Assembly (NCBI RefSeq): GCF_900187325.1
Contig: NZ_FZMZ01000005.1
Span: 620,001-684,000 of the forward strand
Length of the DNA: 64,000 nt
Direction: 5' to 3'
From: Virgibacillus ndiopensis
GTDB lineage: Bacteria; Bacillota; Bacilli; Bacillales; Amphibacillaceae
The notes under the pieces were generated by a model. That model did no database searches and was not told the origin of the DNA. It saw only the letters and a list, made by a program, of their open reading frames with translations. Positions 36,185-45,371 of this stretch are shown piece by piece (position 1 is the first letter of the stretch; the number at the start of each line of letters is the position of its first letter). A program made the position numbers and the translations under genes.

Positions 36185-36928
36185 TTGACTACTAAAATTA
36201 TTGCCCATCGCGGTGCTAGTAAACTAGCTCCCGAAAATACAATGCCTGCCTTTAACCTGGCGTATCAGCAAGGTGCAGAGGCAATAGAAACAGATGTCCA
36301 ATTAACGAAGGACAATGTTCCTGTATTAATTCATGATGAACATGTCAAGCGAACAACGAATGGTATCGGCTACATCAAAGACCTCACATTTGCCCAATTA
36401 AAACAGTTGGATGCCGGCGCCTGGTTCTCTCAAAAATACACCGGGACAGCAATTATTTCGCTTGAGAAATTCCTGGAATGGATAAAACCTAAGCCGTTAT
36501 ACTTAAATATTGAGTTAAAAAATAATAAGATAGACTATAAGAACATTGAAACAATTGTATACGATATGGTAAGGCATTATCAATTATTAAATCGAACGAC
36601 ATTGTCGACATTTAATCCGAAAAGTGTAAAACGAATTAGCGAGCTTCATAGCGAAATAAAGATTGCTTTTTTAACATCAAGAAGAAACAAAAATCTGGTG
36701 CCTTACGCGCGGGAACTTGGTGCAAATGCGATCCATGTTAAATACCGTTTACTGAATCGGTTTCTTGTTGACCAATGTCATCAAGCAAACATGGCTATCC
36801 GGGCTTATACACTTAATAAACCATCACGTATGCTAAAATCTTATGCATTAAACTGTGATGGTATATTTACTGACGTCCCGGATCTTGCATTACAATATCG
36901 TACAGTTTTTAAGGAACAAAACAAATAG
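36185..36928 (+). CDS. Glycerophosphodiester phosphodiesterase
   Basis: 247-aa cytosolic-type GDPD that splits glycerophosphodiesters to glycerol 3-phosphate and alcohol. The signature [15 protein letters not shown] and ETDVQLTKD, plus LIHDE and ELKNN, give the catalytic His pair and metal-binding Glu/Asp. I choose TTG at 36185: AGAGG lies eight bases before it, and the GTG at 36176 falls inside that site. No signal peptide. It is the first gene of a plus-strand run with namA, rnz and ALDH. Confidence 0.88.
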   Translation: MTTKIIAHRGASKLAPENTMPAFNLAYQQGAEAIETDVQLTKDNVPVLIHDEHVKRTTNGIGYIKDLTFAQLKQLDAGAWFSQKYTGTAIISLEKFLEWIKPKPLYLNIELKNNKIDYKNIETIVYDMVRHYQLLNRTTLSTFNPKSVKRISELHSEIKIAFLTSRRNKNLVPYARELGANAIHVKYRLLNRFLVDQCHQANMAIRAYTLNKPSRMLKSYALNCDGIFTDVPDLALQYRTVFKEQNK

Positions 36929-36944
36929 TCCTAGGAGGATCCAT

Positions 36945-37961
36945 ATGTCAAAATTATTTTCGCCAATTACTTTTAAAGAAACCGAACTAAAAAACCGAAT
37001 TGTTATGTCCCCTATGTGTATGTACGCTTGTTATGAACAGGACGGTAAAATAACGCCCTTTCATATAACCCATCTAACTAGTAGAGCGGTTGGGCAAGTT
37101 GGTCTAGTTATGACCGAAGCAATTGCAGTAATGCCGGAAGGACGTATTTCTCCACAGGATTTAGGAATATGGGATGACGAACATGTTGCAGGGTTAAAAG
37201 AATTAAACGAACAGATTCACGCTTATGGTGCCAAGTCAGCAACACAACTCGCACATGCTGGACGAAAAGCAGTATTGGATTCTGCAATCTATGCTCCATC
37301 TGCTCTACCTTTTAATGATTCATCTGATACTCCTGTAGAGATGACGGAAGATGACATACAAAAAACTATCCAAGCATTTAAAAATGGTGCAAGAAGAGCA
37401 AAGGAATCAGGATTTGACATCATTGAACTTCATGGTGCTCATGGTTATCTAATCAACCAATTCCTTTCACCATTAACAAATAAACGAACAGATATGTATG
37501 GTGGTTCAAAGGAAAAGCGTTATCGTTTCCTTTCTGAAGTCATCGATGCGGTTAAAACCGAATGGAATGGTCCTATTTTTGTACGAATATCTACTAATGA
37601 ATACAGCGATGAAGGCAATTCACTCGAGGACTTCATCTATTTTACTAACGAAATGAAAAAACAAGGAATAGATTTAATCGATTGTAGTTCAGGTGGTGTA
37701 GTACCTGTTAAAGTCTTATCCTATCCAGGTTATCAACTCCCTCGTTGTGAGCAAATCAAGCATGAAACTGGTATTGCTACTGGAGCTGTGGGACTGATTA
37801 CTAGCGGATTACAGGCAGAGGAAATTGTTCAAAACGACAGAGCAGATCTGGTATTTATCGGACGCGCACTATTACGGAATCCCTATTGGCCAAAAGCTGC
37901 TGCTGATGAACTGGGATATTCCATTGGTGCACCTGTGCAGTATAAAAGAGGCTGGAATTAG
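36945..37961 (+). CDS. namA: NADPH dehydrogenase NamA (old yellow enzyme, YqjM)
   Basis: 338-aa FMN-dependent ene-reductase, matching B. subtilis YqjM in length. Conserved: SPMCMYA (the cysteine that tunes flavin), [24 protein letters not shown] and [20 protein letters not shown]. Start ATG at 36945 follows CTAGGAGGATCCAT; the longer frame from 36855 overlaps the GDPD gene. Acts on alpha,beta-unsaturated carbonyls and nitro compounds. Confidence 0.93.
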   Translation: MSKLFSPITFKETELKNRIVMSPMCMYACYEQDGKITPFHITHLTSRAVGQVGLVMTEAIAVMPEGRISPQDLGIWDDEHVAGLKELNEQIHAYGAKSATQLAHAGRKAVLDSAIYAPSALPFNDSSDTPVEMTEDDIQKTIQAFKNGARRAKESGFDIIELHGAHGYLINQFLSPLTNKRTDMYGGSKEKRYRFLSEVIDAVKTEWNGPIFVRISTNEYSDEGNSLEDFIYFTNEMKKQGIDLIDCSSGGVVPVKVLSYPGYQLPRCEQIKHETGIATGAVGLITSGLQAEEIVQNDRADLVFIGRALLRNPYWPKAAADELGYSIGAPVQYKRGWN

Positions 37962-37972
37962 GAGGCTTAACT

Positions 37973-38896
37973 ATGGAACTAATTTTCCTTGGAACAGGCG
38001 CAGGTGTTCCGTCTAAAGAACGAAACGTATCATCGATCGCCTTGACAATGCTTCAGGAACAAAACAGTATTTGGCTGTTTGATTGTGGCGAATCAACACA
38101 ACATCAAATTCTAAATACTTCAATACGACCAAGAAAGATAAACAAAATTTTCATTACACATCTGCACGGAGACCACATTTTTGGTCTCCCAGGTCTTATA
38201 AGCAGTCGCTCCTTCCAGGGTGGAGATGAACTATTAACAGTTTACGGACCAACTGGTATTAAACAATTTATTGAAACAAGTCTTGAAACAAGTGGAACGC
38301 ATCTTACATATCCTTTACAAATTGTTGAAATCACTGAAGGACAGATTATAGATGATGACAAATTCACGGTTTATTGTAAAAAGCTTGACCATGGGATCCC
38401 CTGTTATGGATACCGTATCGTTGAAAAAGATAAGCCTGGTGAACTGTTGGTTGAAAGACTAAAAGCAGCAGGCATTAAACCCGGACCGATTTATCAGAAA
38501 ATAAAAGAAAATGACACTGTTACAGTAAATGGACAAACAATTTATCAAGAACAATTTATTGGACCTAATAAACCAGGAAGAATCATAACTATCTTAGGAG
38601 ATACACGGTTCACCGAAGATAATATATCATTTGTGGAAAATTCCGATGTTCTAGTGCATGAGGCAACGTTTGACCATTCGAAGGACGAATTAGCTAAAAA
38701 TTATTTCCATTCCACAACAACCCAGGCTGCCTCTCTTGCCAAGGAGAGCAGTACAAGAAAATTAGTTTTGACACACATCTCGTCACGCTATCAACGAGAA
38801 GATTTCAAACATTTGTTAATAGAAGCACAAGAAGTTTTTCCAAACACTGTACTCGCAAATGATTTTTACCAGTTGACAATAGATTCAAAAAAATAG
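37973..38896 (+). CDS. rnz: Ribonuclease Z
   Basis: 307-aa tRNA 3'-processing endonuclease of the MBL fold. Zinc motif [19 protein letters not shown] and a late HISSRY carry the ligands; the flexible arm (about 150-190) is present. It begins 12 bp after namA with AGGAGGCTTAACT. Length equals the B. subtilis enzyme. Confidence 0.95.
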   Translation: MELIFLGTGAGVPSKERNVSSIALTMLQEQNSIWLFDCGESTQHQILNTSIRPRKINKIFITHLHGDHIFGLPGLISSRSFQGGDELLTVYGPTGIKQFIETSLETSGTHLTYPLQIVEITEGQIIDDDKFTVYCKKLDHGIPCYGYRIVEKDKPGELLVERLKAAGIKPGPIYQKIKENDTVTVNGQTIYQEQFIGPNKPGRIITILGDTRFTEDNISFVENSDVLVHEATFDHSKDELAKNYFHSTTTQAASLAKESSTRKLVLTHISSRYQREDFKHLLIEAQEVFPNTVLANDFYQLTIDSKK

Positions 38897-38910
38897 AGGG
38901 GTGTTTTTAA

Positions 38911-40281
38911 ATGGATCAAACGGAACAATTAGTGGAAAATCAGCGAGAATTCTTTTTAAGTGGGGAAACATTAACCTATTCATTTCGAAAGGAACAGCTT
39001 AAAAAATTAAAGAATATGCTTAAAAAATACGAGAAAAGTATTTATCAAGCCCTAAAAACTGATTTAAACAAATCGAATTATGAAACCCTTACAACAGAAG
39101 TTGGATTCCTTTATACAGAGATAGACTTTACACTTAAACATCTCAAAGACTGGATGAAACCTGAGAAAGCGGAGGCGCCAATTACCCATAAAGGGACGAA
39201 AAATTACATTTTGTCAGAGCCATATGGTGTCTCCCTGGTAATTTCTCCATGGAACTACCCGTTACAGTTGGCAATTGCTCCTGCAATAGGCGCGATTGCG
39301 GCTGGAAATACAGTTATTCTAAAACCATCCGAATTCACTCAAGCTACTTCTTCGTTATTAGTTGAAATGATAAATGAAACATTTGATAATACGTACTTTG
39401 CCGTAGTTGAGGGTGATAAAGAGGTTAGTGAAAAATTGTTGAAACAAAAATTTGATTATATCTTTTTTACCGGAAGCACCACTGTCGGGAAAATAATCAT
39501 GAGAGAAGCAAGTGCACATCTAACACCTGTTACCTTGGAATTAGGTGGAAAAAGTCCTGTAATTGTCGATAAAGATGCCAATATTGATCTAGCGGCAAAG
39601 CGAATTGTTTGGGGTAAATTTACAAATGCTGGGCAAACATGTGTAGCACCAGATTATTTATATGCTCACGAGGATATAAAACCAAAACTTCTTAAAACAA
39701 TGAAGAAATACATTAAATCATTTTATGGAAAAAAACCTTTGAAAAATGAAGATTATGTCCGAATCATTAATAAAGACCATTTTCATAGATTACAAGCTTT
39801 TCTGACTGACGGAAAAATTGTTTATGGTGGAAATTATAACGAAGGTAAAAATGCAATTGAACCAACTATTTTAGACAAAATATCATGGGAAGATTCGATT
39901 ATGCAAGAAGAAATATTCGGTCCGTTGTTGCCTGTATTAACATTTAGCAATCTCGATGATGTTGTTTTAAGCATCAAACAAATAGAAAAGCCTTTAGCGC
40001 TTTATTATTTTGGAGAAAAATTGCCAGCACAGCAAAAGATTTTACGGGATATTTCGTTTGGTGGTGGGTGTATTAACGATACACTCTATCATTTGGCAAA
40101 TCCACATCTCCCTTTTGGAGGTGTAGGAAGTAGTGGGATTGGAGGATACCACGGTAAATATAGCTTTGATACATTCTCACACAAAAAAAGTGTATTAAAA
40201 CAAACTACAAAATTTGATATGCCTTTTCGCTACCCCGGTGGCAAAGTAGCGGAACAGTTGGTTAAACGGATAATGAGGTAA
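38911..40281 (+). CDS. Class 3-type aldehyde dehydrogenase
   Basis: 456-aa NAD(P)-dependent aldehyde dehydrogenase. SPWNYP (substrate/cofactor), FFTGSTTVGKII, catalytic Glu in TLELGGKSP and nucleophile Cys in NAGQTCVAPDY are all present. The C-terminal hydrophobic-basic tail suggests membrane association, as in fatty aldehyde dehydrogenases; it resembles B. subtilis YwdH. It ends the plus-strand run at a bidirectional terminator. Confidence 0.9.
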   Translation: MDQTEQLVENQREFFLSGETLTYSFRKEQLKKLKNMLKKYEKSIYQALKTDLNKSNYETLTTEVGFLYTEIDFTLKHLKDWMKPEKAEAPITHKGTKNYILSEPYGVSLVISPWNYPLQLAIAPAIGAIAAGNTVILKPSEFTQATSSLLVEMINETFDNTYFAVVEGDKEVSEKLLKQKFDYIFFTGSTTVGKIIMREASAHLTPVTLELGGKSPVIVDKDANIDLAAKRIVWGKFTNAGQTCVAPDYLYAHEDIKPKLLKTMKKYIKSFYGKKPLKNEDYVRIINKDHFHRLQAFLTDGKIVYGGNYNEGKNAIEPTILDKISWEDSIMQEEIFGPLLPVLTFSNLDDVVLSIKQIEKPLALYYFGEKLPAQQKILRDISFGGGCINDTLYHLANPHLPFGGVGSSGIGGYHGKYSFDTFSHKKSVLKQTTKFDMPFRYPGGKVAEQLVKRIMR

Positions 40282-40286
40282 AAGTA

Positions 40287-40330
40287 AAAAGCTCACAACT
40301 GAATCGATTCTAAAATAGTTGTGAGCTTTT
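40287..40330. terminator. Bidirectional terminator, ALDH / polY1
   Basis: Perfect 14-base arms AAAAGCTCACAACT/AGTTGTGAGCTTTT with a 16-base loop, T-runs both ways. The right arm overlaps the dinB stop. Confidence 0.88.
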
Positions 40331-41576
40331 ACTTTTTATAATCATCCAGAAAATCCTTTTGAAAGCTGGTCCGTGGTTGATCTTCCTTTTCTTCATCCTT
40401 TACCTGCATAAAAGGACTTTTCCCATATTTAGTTGTAAGCTTATCAATAGCAGTATAAAGCTTCTCTTTTTCTGCTTCTTTTTCATACGTAAACAAATCC
40501 AGTTGTTGTGCAATATTTTCCTTCACTTCAACATCTTGCACTGTAATCCCTAACAAACGAATTGGTTCAAGATCCCAATGCTTTTGAAATAATTCATTTG
40601 CAGCATATAGAATGTCTTCTTTATTTTCAATATATGCTTGCAGTTTTTTACTCCTGGTAATTGTCTTTCGATCATGATAACGAATCATTATCTGCACACT
40701 TCGCCCAGCAGCTTGTTTTCGTTTTATTCGTCGTTCAACACTATCTGCCAATTGATGCATTAGATTTCTTATTTCTGTTTCGTTTGTCGTATCCTGTGGG
40801 AGTGTCTGGGAGCTACCGATACTTTTGAATTCATGAACTGCTTCTGGATCAACTTGCCTTGGATCAATACCATTAGCACGATTTTGTAAACGTTCTCCAT
40901 TTATACCTAACACTCGTTTTAATTGATAGACATCACCATTAGCAAGATCACCAATTGTATTTACGTCAATTGCATTTAACTTATTAGCTGTTTTTTCACC
41001 AATACCATACATTTCCCCCACCTGTAAGGGCCATAATTTTTGCTGCAAGTCCCTTTTTCTTAACACCGTTATTCCTAGTGGCTTTTTCATGTCCGATGCC
41101 ATTTTTGCTAAAAATTTATTTGGGGCGATTCCAATACTGCACGGTAAGTCAAGTTCATTTTTAATTTTATTTTGCAGGTTTTCAGCTATTTCCAATGGGT
41201 TACCGAGATGTCCGCTTTCGGTTATATCCATATATCCTTCATCAATTGAAACTGGTTGAACGTATGGGGTTATTTCCGCTAAAATTTTAAACATTTCTTT
41301 TGATGCTGTCCGATATCGCTCAAAGTTAGGTCGCATCACTATTAAATTTGGGCATAATTTTCGTGCCTGCCACAATGTCATTGTTGTTCTTACACCTTTT
41401 GCCCTTGCCTCATAGCTACTGGTAACAATAATCCCTTTTCGTTCTTCCGGATTACCTGCAATTGCCAGCGGCTTCCCTTTTAGCATTGGATTATAAGCCA
41501 TCTCCACAGATGCATAAAAACAATTCATATCGATATGGAAAATGACACGGCCCTTTTTAGGGTACCATTGAGACAT
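40329..41576 (-). CDS. dinB: DNA polymerase IV (Y family, PolY1/YqjH)
   Basis: 415-aa translesion polymerase. Catalytic IDMNCFYASVE and PVSIDEGYMDIT, helix-hairpin-helix GIGEKTANKLNAIDV, and a clamp-binding QLDLF near residue 380 in the C-terminal part. Start is the ATG at 41576 with AAAGGGTG upstream; the GTG nine bases before lies in that site. It is the second Y-family polymerase in the window and also has a LexA-like box upstream. Confidence 0.93.
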   Translation of the reverse strand: MSQWYPKKGRVIFHIDMNCFYASVEMAYNPMLKGKPLAIAGNPEERKGIIVTSSYEARAKGVRTTMTLWQARKLCPNLIVMRPNFERYRTASKEMFKILAEITPYVQPVSIDEGYMDITESGHLGNPLEIAENLQNKIKNELDLPCSIGIAPNKFLAKMASDMKKPLGITVLRKRDLQQKLWPLQVGEMYGIGEKTANKLNAIDVNTIGDLANGDVYQLKRVLGINGERLQNRANGIDPRQVDPEAVHEFKSIGSSQTLPQDTTNETEIRNLMHQLADSVERRIKRKQAAGRSVQIMIRYHDRKTITRSKKLQAYIENKEDILYAANELFQKHWDLEPIRLLGITVQDVEVKENIAQQLDLFTYEKEAEKEKLYTAIDKLTTKYGKSPFMQVKDEEKEDQPRTSFQKDFLDDYKK

Positions 41577-41591
41577 AATTAACACCCTTTA

Positions 41592-41605
41592 CGAACAATT
41601 GTTTG
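41592..41605 (-). promoter_or_regulatory. LexA-type box upstream of dinB
   Basis: Plus strand CGAACAATTGTTTG matches the Gram-positive SOS box CGAAC-N4-GTTCG with one base changed. It lies 16 bases before the ATG, with TATAAT-like AT-rich DNA (minus strand GCTATAATAAG) just upstream of it, so LexA would cover the start site. Inferred by pattern. Confidence 0.6.
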
Positions 41606-41732
41606 CTATACTTATTATAGCATAAAGTGACACTTCAATCAGGTGGGATTTTTTTTTCACCCACTTAATGTAAGTTTGACAAACCGAACACGTACAATCA
41701 TAATGCCCAATAATATGGGATAAATGTAAAGA

Positions 41733-41755
41733 GGAACCCTCAGTCTAAGGGTTCC
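41733..41755 (-). terminator. Hairpin after the M20 peptidase gene
   Basis: Stem GGAACCCT/AGGGTTCC with a 7-base loop ten bases after the peptidase stop. The minus-strand tail is CTCTTTACATTT, so the T-run is poor; probable terminator of the methylmalonyl operon. Confidence 0.6.
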
Positions 41756-41765
41756 ACTTCACTAC

Positions 41766-42893
41766 TTATTTATTGGCTACTTCTTGCACAATTGCTGTAA
41801 CAAGTTCCGAAACCTTTATCAACTCATCAACAGGAATTCGTTCGTTAGTGGTATGAATTTCTTCATAACCGACTGCCAAATTTACAGTTGGGATACCGAG
41901 TCCTGCGATAACATTAGCATCACTGCCACCACCGCTCTTTAGCAATTTACTTTCACGACCAATCGATTTTGCTGCGCTTCTCGCAATTTCTACTACTTCA
42001 TCCCCTGCTTCTTGTTTAAATCCAGGGTACATAACTTGTACATCGACATCAGCACTTCCACCAAGTTCTTTGGCAGTGGATTCAAATGCCTCTTTCATTT
42101 TTGCGACCTGTTCTTCCATTTTGTTAGGAACAAGTGAACGAGCTTCTGCTAAAATTTCAACATTATCACAGACAATATTTGTTTGTTTACCTCCTTCAAA
42201 TCGACCGATATTAGCTGTTGTTTCTTCATCAATGCGGCCAAGCGGCATTTTAGCAATAGCTTTAGCTGCAAGTGTAATTGCCGAGACACCATTTTCAGGC
42301 GCTACCCCGGCATGAGCTGTTTTGCCTTTCATAACCGTGAAGATTTTCGCTTGTGTCGGAGCTGCAACTATAATATCACCAACTGTTCCATTACTATCAA
42401 TTGCATATCCATATTTTGCTTTTAACAACGAACTATCCAAAGCTTTTGCTCCCACTAAACCTGACTCTTCACCTGCAGTGATAACAAATTGAATGTCACC
42501 ATGCTCTATGTTATTTTCCTTTAACGTACGGATAGCTTCCAATATAGCAGCCAACCCGGCTTTATCATCCGCACCTAAAATTGTCGTACCATCAGACACG
42601 ATATATCCGCCTTTGATAGATGGTTTTATACCATTACCAGGGACAACTGTGTCCATATGTGATGTAAAATAAATTGTATCAATACCATCTTTTGTACCTT
42701 TTAAATTACAAATTAAGTTTCCAGCACCGTGGCCAGTTTCAATTTTGCTATCATCTTCAATAACTTCTAAACCTAAATTAGTGAATTTCTTTTTTAGAAC
42801 CTCAGCTATTTTTTCTTCATGTTTAGTTTCTGAATCAATTTGTACCAATTCCATAAATTCATTTATTAATCGGTCATTGTTTACTTGAACCAT
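41766..42893 (-). CDS. yqjE: M20/peptidase T-like exopeptidase (YqjE-like)
   Basis: 375-aa zinc peptidase of the PepT-like group. Metal and catalytic motifs: TSHMDTVVPG, GADDKAGLAAIL, TAGEESGLVGAK and a late GGGSDANVIAG. Dimerisation domain about 185-295. ATG preceded by AAAGGAG. It closes the mutase-epimerase-carboxyltransferase operon, the same neighbour as yqjD in B. subtilis. Likely a tripeptidase or aminopeptidase; substrate not known. Confidence 0.87.
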   Translation of the reverse strand: MVQVNNDRLINEFMELVQIDSETKHEEKIAEVLKKKFTNLGLEVIEDDSKIETGHGAGNLICNLKGTKDGIDTIYFTSHMDTVVPGNGIKPSIKGGYIVSDGTTILGADDKAGLAAILEAIRTLKENNIEHGDIQFVITAGEESGLVGAKALDSSLLKAKYGYAIDSNGTVGDIIVAAPTQAKIFTVMKGKTAHAGVAPENGVSAITLAAKAIAKMPLGRIDEETTANIGRFEGGKQTNIVCDNVEILAEARSLVPNKMEEQVAKMKEAFESTAKELGGSADVDVQVMYPGFKQEAGDEVVEIARSAAKSIGRESKLLKSGGGSDANVIAGLGIPTVNLAVGYEEIHTTNERIPVDELIKVSELVTAIVQEVANK

Positions 42894-42950
42894 TTATACA
42901 TTACTCCTTTTCATATGTAAGATATGCATTCCGCCCTGCTTCTTTAAACT

Positions 42951-44501
42951 TTATAATGGAATATTTCCATGCTTTTTCTTTGGTCTGTCCTCTTGCTTAT
43001 TGGATAGCATCTCTAAACTTTGAATAAGTTTAATTCGAGTTTCTCGTGGATCAATTACGTCATCAACCATACCAAGCCCTGCAGCGACATACGGATTTGC
43101 AAATTTCTCACGATATGTCTCTATTTTTTCCTGGCGGGTTACTTCCGGATTAGCGCTCTCAGCAATTTCTTTCGCAAAAATTATATTTGCTGCCCCCTCA
43201 GGACCCATTACAGCGATTTCTGCATTTGGCCAAGCATAAACTAAATCAGCCCCAATTGATTTACTGTTTAACGCAACATAAGCCCCTCCAAAAGCTTTTC
43301 GGGTAATGACGGTAATTTTAGGTACCGTTGCTTCAGAATAAGCATACAAAATTTTCGCCCCATGACGTATGATACCACCATGCTCTTGCTTTACACCAGG
43401 GAAAAAGCCTGTAACATCCTCAAATGTAATAAGCGGAATATTAAACGCATCACAGAAGCGAATAAATCTTGCTGCTTTATCACTTGAATCAATATCTAGA
43501 CCCCCTGCCAAATACTTTGGTTGGTTACACACAAGACCAACTGTTTCACCAGAGATACGACCAAACCCAACAACAATATTTTTGGCAAACGCTTTATGAA
43601 TTTCAAAAAAGCTATTTTTATCAACAACTTGTTCGATTACCTTTTTTACATCATATGGTTTAGTTGAATCAAACGGAACAATCTCGGTTAATTCAGGGCA
43701 AAGATTATCTGTTACCTTATCCGTAGCTTCTACTGTAGGTTTTTCCTGATTATTTGCTGGTAAATATGTAAGTAATTCACGAACAGTATCTAAAGCCTCT
43801 TCCTCATTTTTGGTTTTAATGTGGGCATTCCCACTTTTTGCATTATGAATTTGGGCTCCACCTAAATCTTCTGCTGATATTTTTTCACCGGTAACTGTTT
43901 CAATTACTTTCGGTCCTGTAATAAACATTTGAGACGTCTCTTCGACCATGATTACAAAATCTGTAATAGCTGGAGAATAAACTGCTCCGCCAGCACTAGG
44001 ACCCATGATTACCGAAATTTGCGGAATAACACCAGAGTAAATAGAGTTACGATAAAACACTTGTCCATACCCATCCAGTGACGATACCCCCTCTTGGATA
44101 CGAGCTCCACCAGAATCGTTTAAGCCTATAAACGGTACACCATTCTTAGCTGCTAAATCCATTACTGCCGCTATTTTCTTACCATGCATTTCTCCAAGTG
44201 CACCACCATAGACGGTAAAATCCTGAGCAAATAAATAAATAGCTTTACCATTTATTTTTCCATATCCAGTTACGACGCCTTCCCCTTTTGCTATGGAACT
44301 ATCCATACCAAAATCAGAAGAACGATGTTCAATAAATGGATTTAGCTCGACAAACGAACCGTCATCAAGCAAATATTCAATTCTTTCTCTAGCTGTCATC
44401 TTTCCTTTAGCATGCTGCTTGTCAATTCGTTCATCTCCGCCGCCAAGTTCTACCTGTCTTCGTTTATCGTATAATTCGTTAATTTTGTCAAAAATATCCA
44501 T
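42951..44501 (-). CDS. mmdA: Acyl-CoA carboxylase carboxyltransferase subunit (propionyl/methylmalonyl-CoA type)
   Basis: 516-aa carboxyltransferase with two crotonase-like halves (GGARIQEGVSSLDGYGQVFY; GFFPGVKQEHGGIIRHGAKILYAY; AFGGAYVALNSKSIGADL). It moves a carboxyl group between biotin and propionyl-/methylmalonyl-CoA. No biotin carboxylase or biotin-carrier gene is adjacent, so it must use partners elsewhere or act as a decarboxylase subunit. Its ATG overlaps the stop of the B12/epimerase gene by one base. Corresponds to yqjD of B. subtilis. Confidence 0.88.
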   Translation of the reverse strand: MDIFDKINELYDKRRQVELGGGDERIDKQHAKGKMTARERIEYLLDDGSFVELNPFIEHRSSDFGMDSSIAKGEGVVTGYGKINGKAIYLFAQDFTVYGGALGEMHGKKIAAVMDLAAKNGVPFIGLNDSGGARIQEGVSSLDGYGQVFYRNSIYSGVIPQISVIMGPSAGGAVYSPAITDFVIMVEETSQMFITGPKVIETVTGEKISAEDLGGAQIHNAKSGNAHIKTKNEEEALDTVRELLTYLPANNQEKPTVEATDKVTDNLCPELTEIVPFDSTKPYDVKKVIEQVVDKNSFFEIHKAFAKNIVVGFGRISGETVGLVCNQPKYLAGGLDIDSSDKAARFIRFCDAFNIPLITFEDVTGFFPGVKQEHGGIIRHGAKILYAYSEATVPKITVITRKAFGGAYVALNSKSIGADLVYAWPNAEIAVMGPEGAANIIFAKEIAESANPEVTRQEKIETYREKFANPYVAAGLGMVDDVIDPRETRIKLIQSLEMLSNKQEDRPKKKHGNIPL

Positions 44502-45325
44502 TATGATTCACTTCCCTCGTCATGCTGACATAATTCCAATAAAACACCATTTGCTACTTTTGGATGAATAAAAGCAATTTGACTTGATTGTGCCCCGGTG
44601 TTTGCTTCTTCATTGATGAGTTTAACACCTGCTTGCTTGTATTGCGTTAATCGATCCTCAATATTATCAACTTCAAGTGCGATATGATGAATGCCTTCCC
44701 CTTTTTTGTTAAGGAACTTTTGAATCGTTGAAGATTCATGTAACGGTTCTAGCAGTTCAAACCTCGACTCGCCAATTTTCAAAAATGCTACTTTAACTCC
44801 TTCAGATTCAACAGCTTCAACACCTTCTAGCTTTAACCCCAACATATCTGTATAAAAGGAAATTGCTTGATCGATTGACTGGACGGCAATTCCAATATGA
44901 GCAATTTTTTTAGGCGGGGCCACATTAATCGCCTCTGGAGAGATTAACTGTTTAATATAATTTGCTAGTACATCTGTTGATGAACCACTTGTAAAGATTT
45001 TGTTGATTCCCTTTTCGATTAAATAAGGAATGTCTTCACTTGGGATAACACCACCAGCAACAACTGGAATATCGCCTGCATTTCGCTCTTTCAATGCCTC
45101 AATTACTTTTGGAAATAATGTACGATGTGCACCTGACAAAGAAGAAAGCCCAATGACATCTACATCTTCTTGTATAGCAGCCTGCGCAATTTGTATTGGT
45201 GATTGCCTTAAGCCTGTATAGATAACTTCCATTCCATGGTCACGTAATGCTTGAGCTATCACGAGTGCGCCACGATCATGACCATCTAACCCCGGCTTTG
45301 CGATTAATACGCGTATTTTTCCCAT
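44501..45325 (-). CDS. Fusion: methylmalonyl-CoA mutase B12-binding subunit + methylmalonyl-CoA epimerase
   Basis: One continuous 274-aa frame. Residues 1 to about 130 are the cobalamin-binding domain of methylmalonyl-CoA mutase: KPGLDGHDRG contains Asp14-x-His16-x-x-Gly19 (His16 is the cobalt ligand), followed by LSSLSGAH and VAGGVIP. From about residue 139 on is a VOC-fold epimerase (KIAHIGIAVQSIDQAISFYTDMLG; GIHHIALEVDN; late LLELC), giving the His/Glu metal set. B. subtilis YqjC has only the epimerase half. The fusion joins racemisation of methylmalonyl-CoA to the B12 subunit of the next enzyme. It lies between mcmA and mmdA. Confidence 0.9.
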   Translation of the reverse strand: MGKIRVLIAKPGLDGHDRGALVIAQALRDHGMEVIYTGLRQSPIQIAQAAIQEDVDVIGLSSLSGAHRTLFPKVIEALKERNAGDIPVVAGGVIPSEDIPYLIEKGINKIFTSGSSTDVLANYIKQLISPEAINVAPPKKIAHIGIAVQSIDQAISFYTDMLGLKLEGVEAVESEGVKVAFLKIGESRFELLEPLHESSTIQKFLNKKGEGIHHIALEVDNIEDRLTQYKQAGVKLINEEANTGAQSSQIAFIHPKVANGVLLELCQHDEGSES

Positions 45326-45371
45326 TTGTCTCTCCCCCTTTTACTAGTAAAGAACATAAAAAATTATATAC

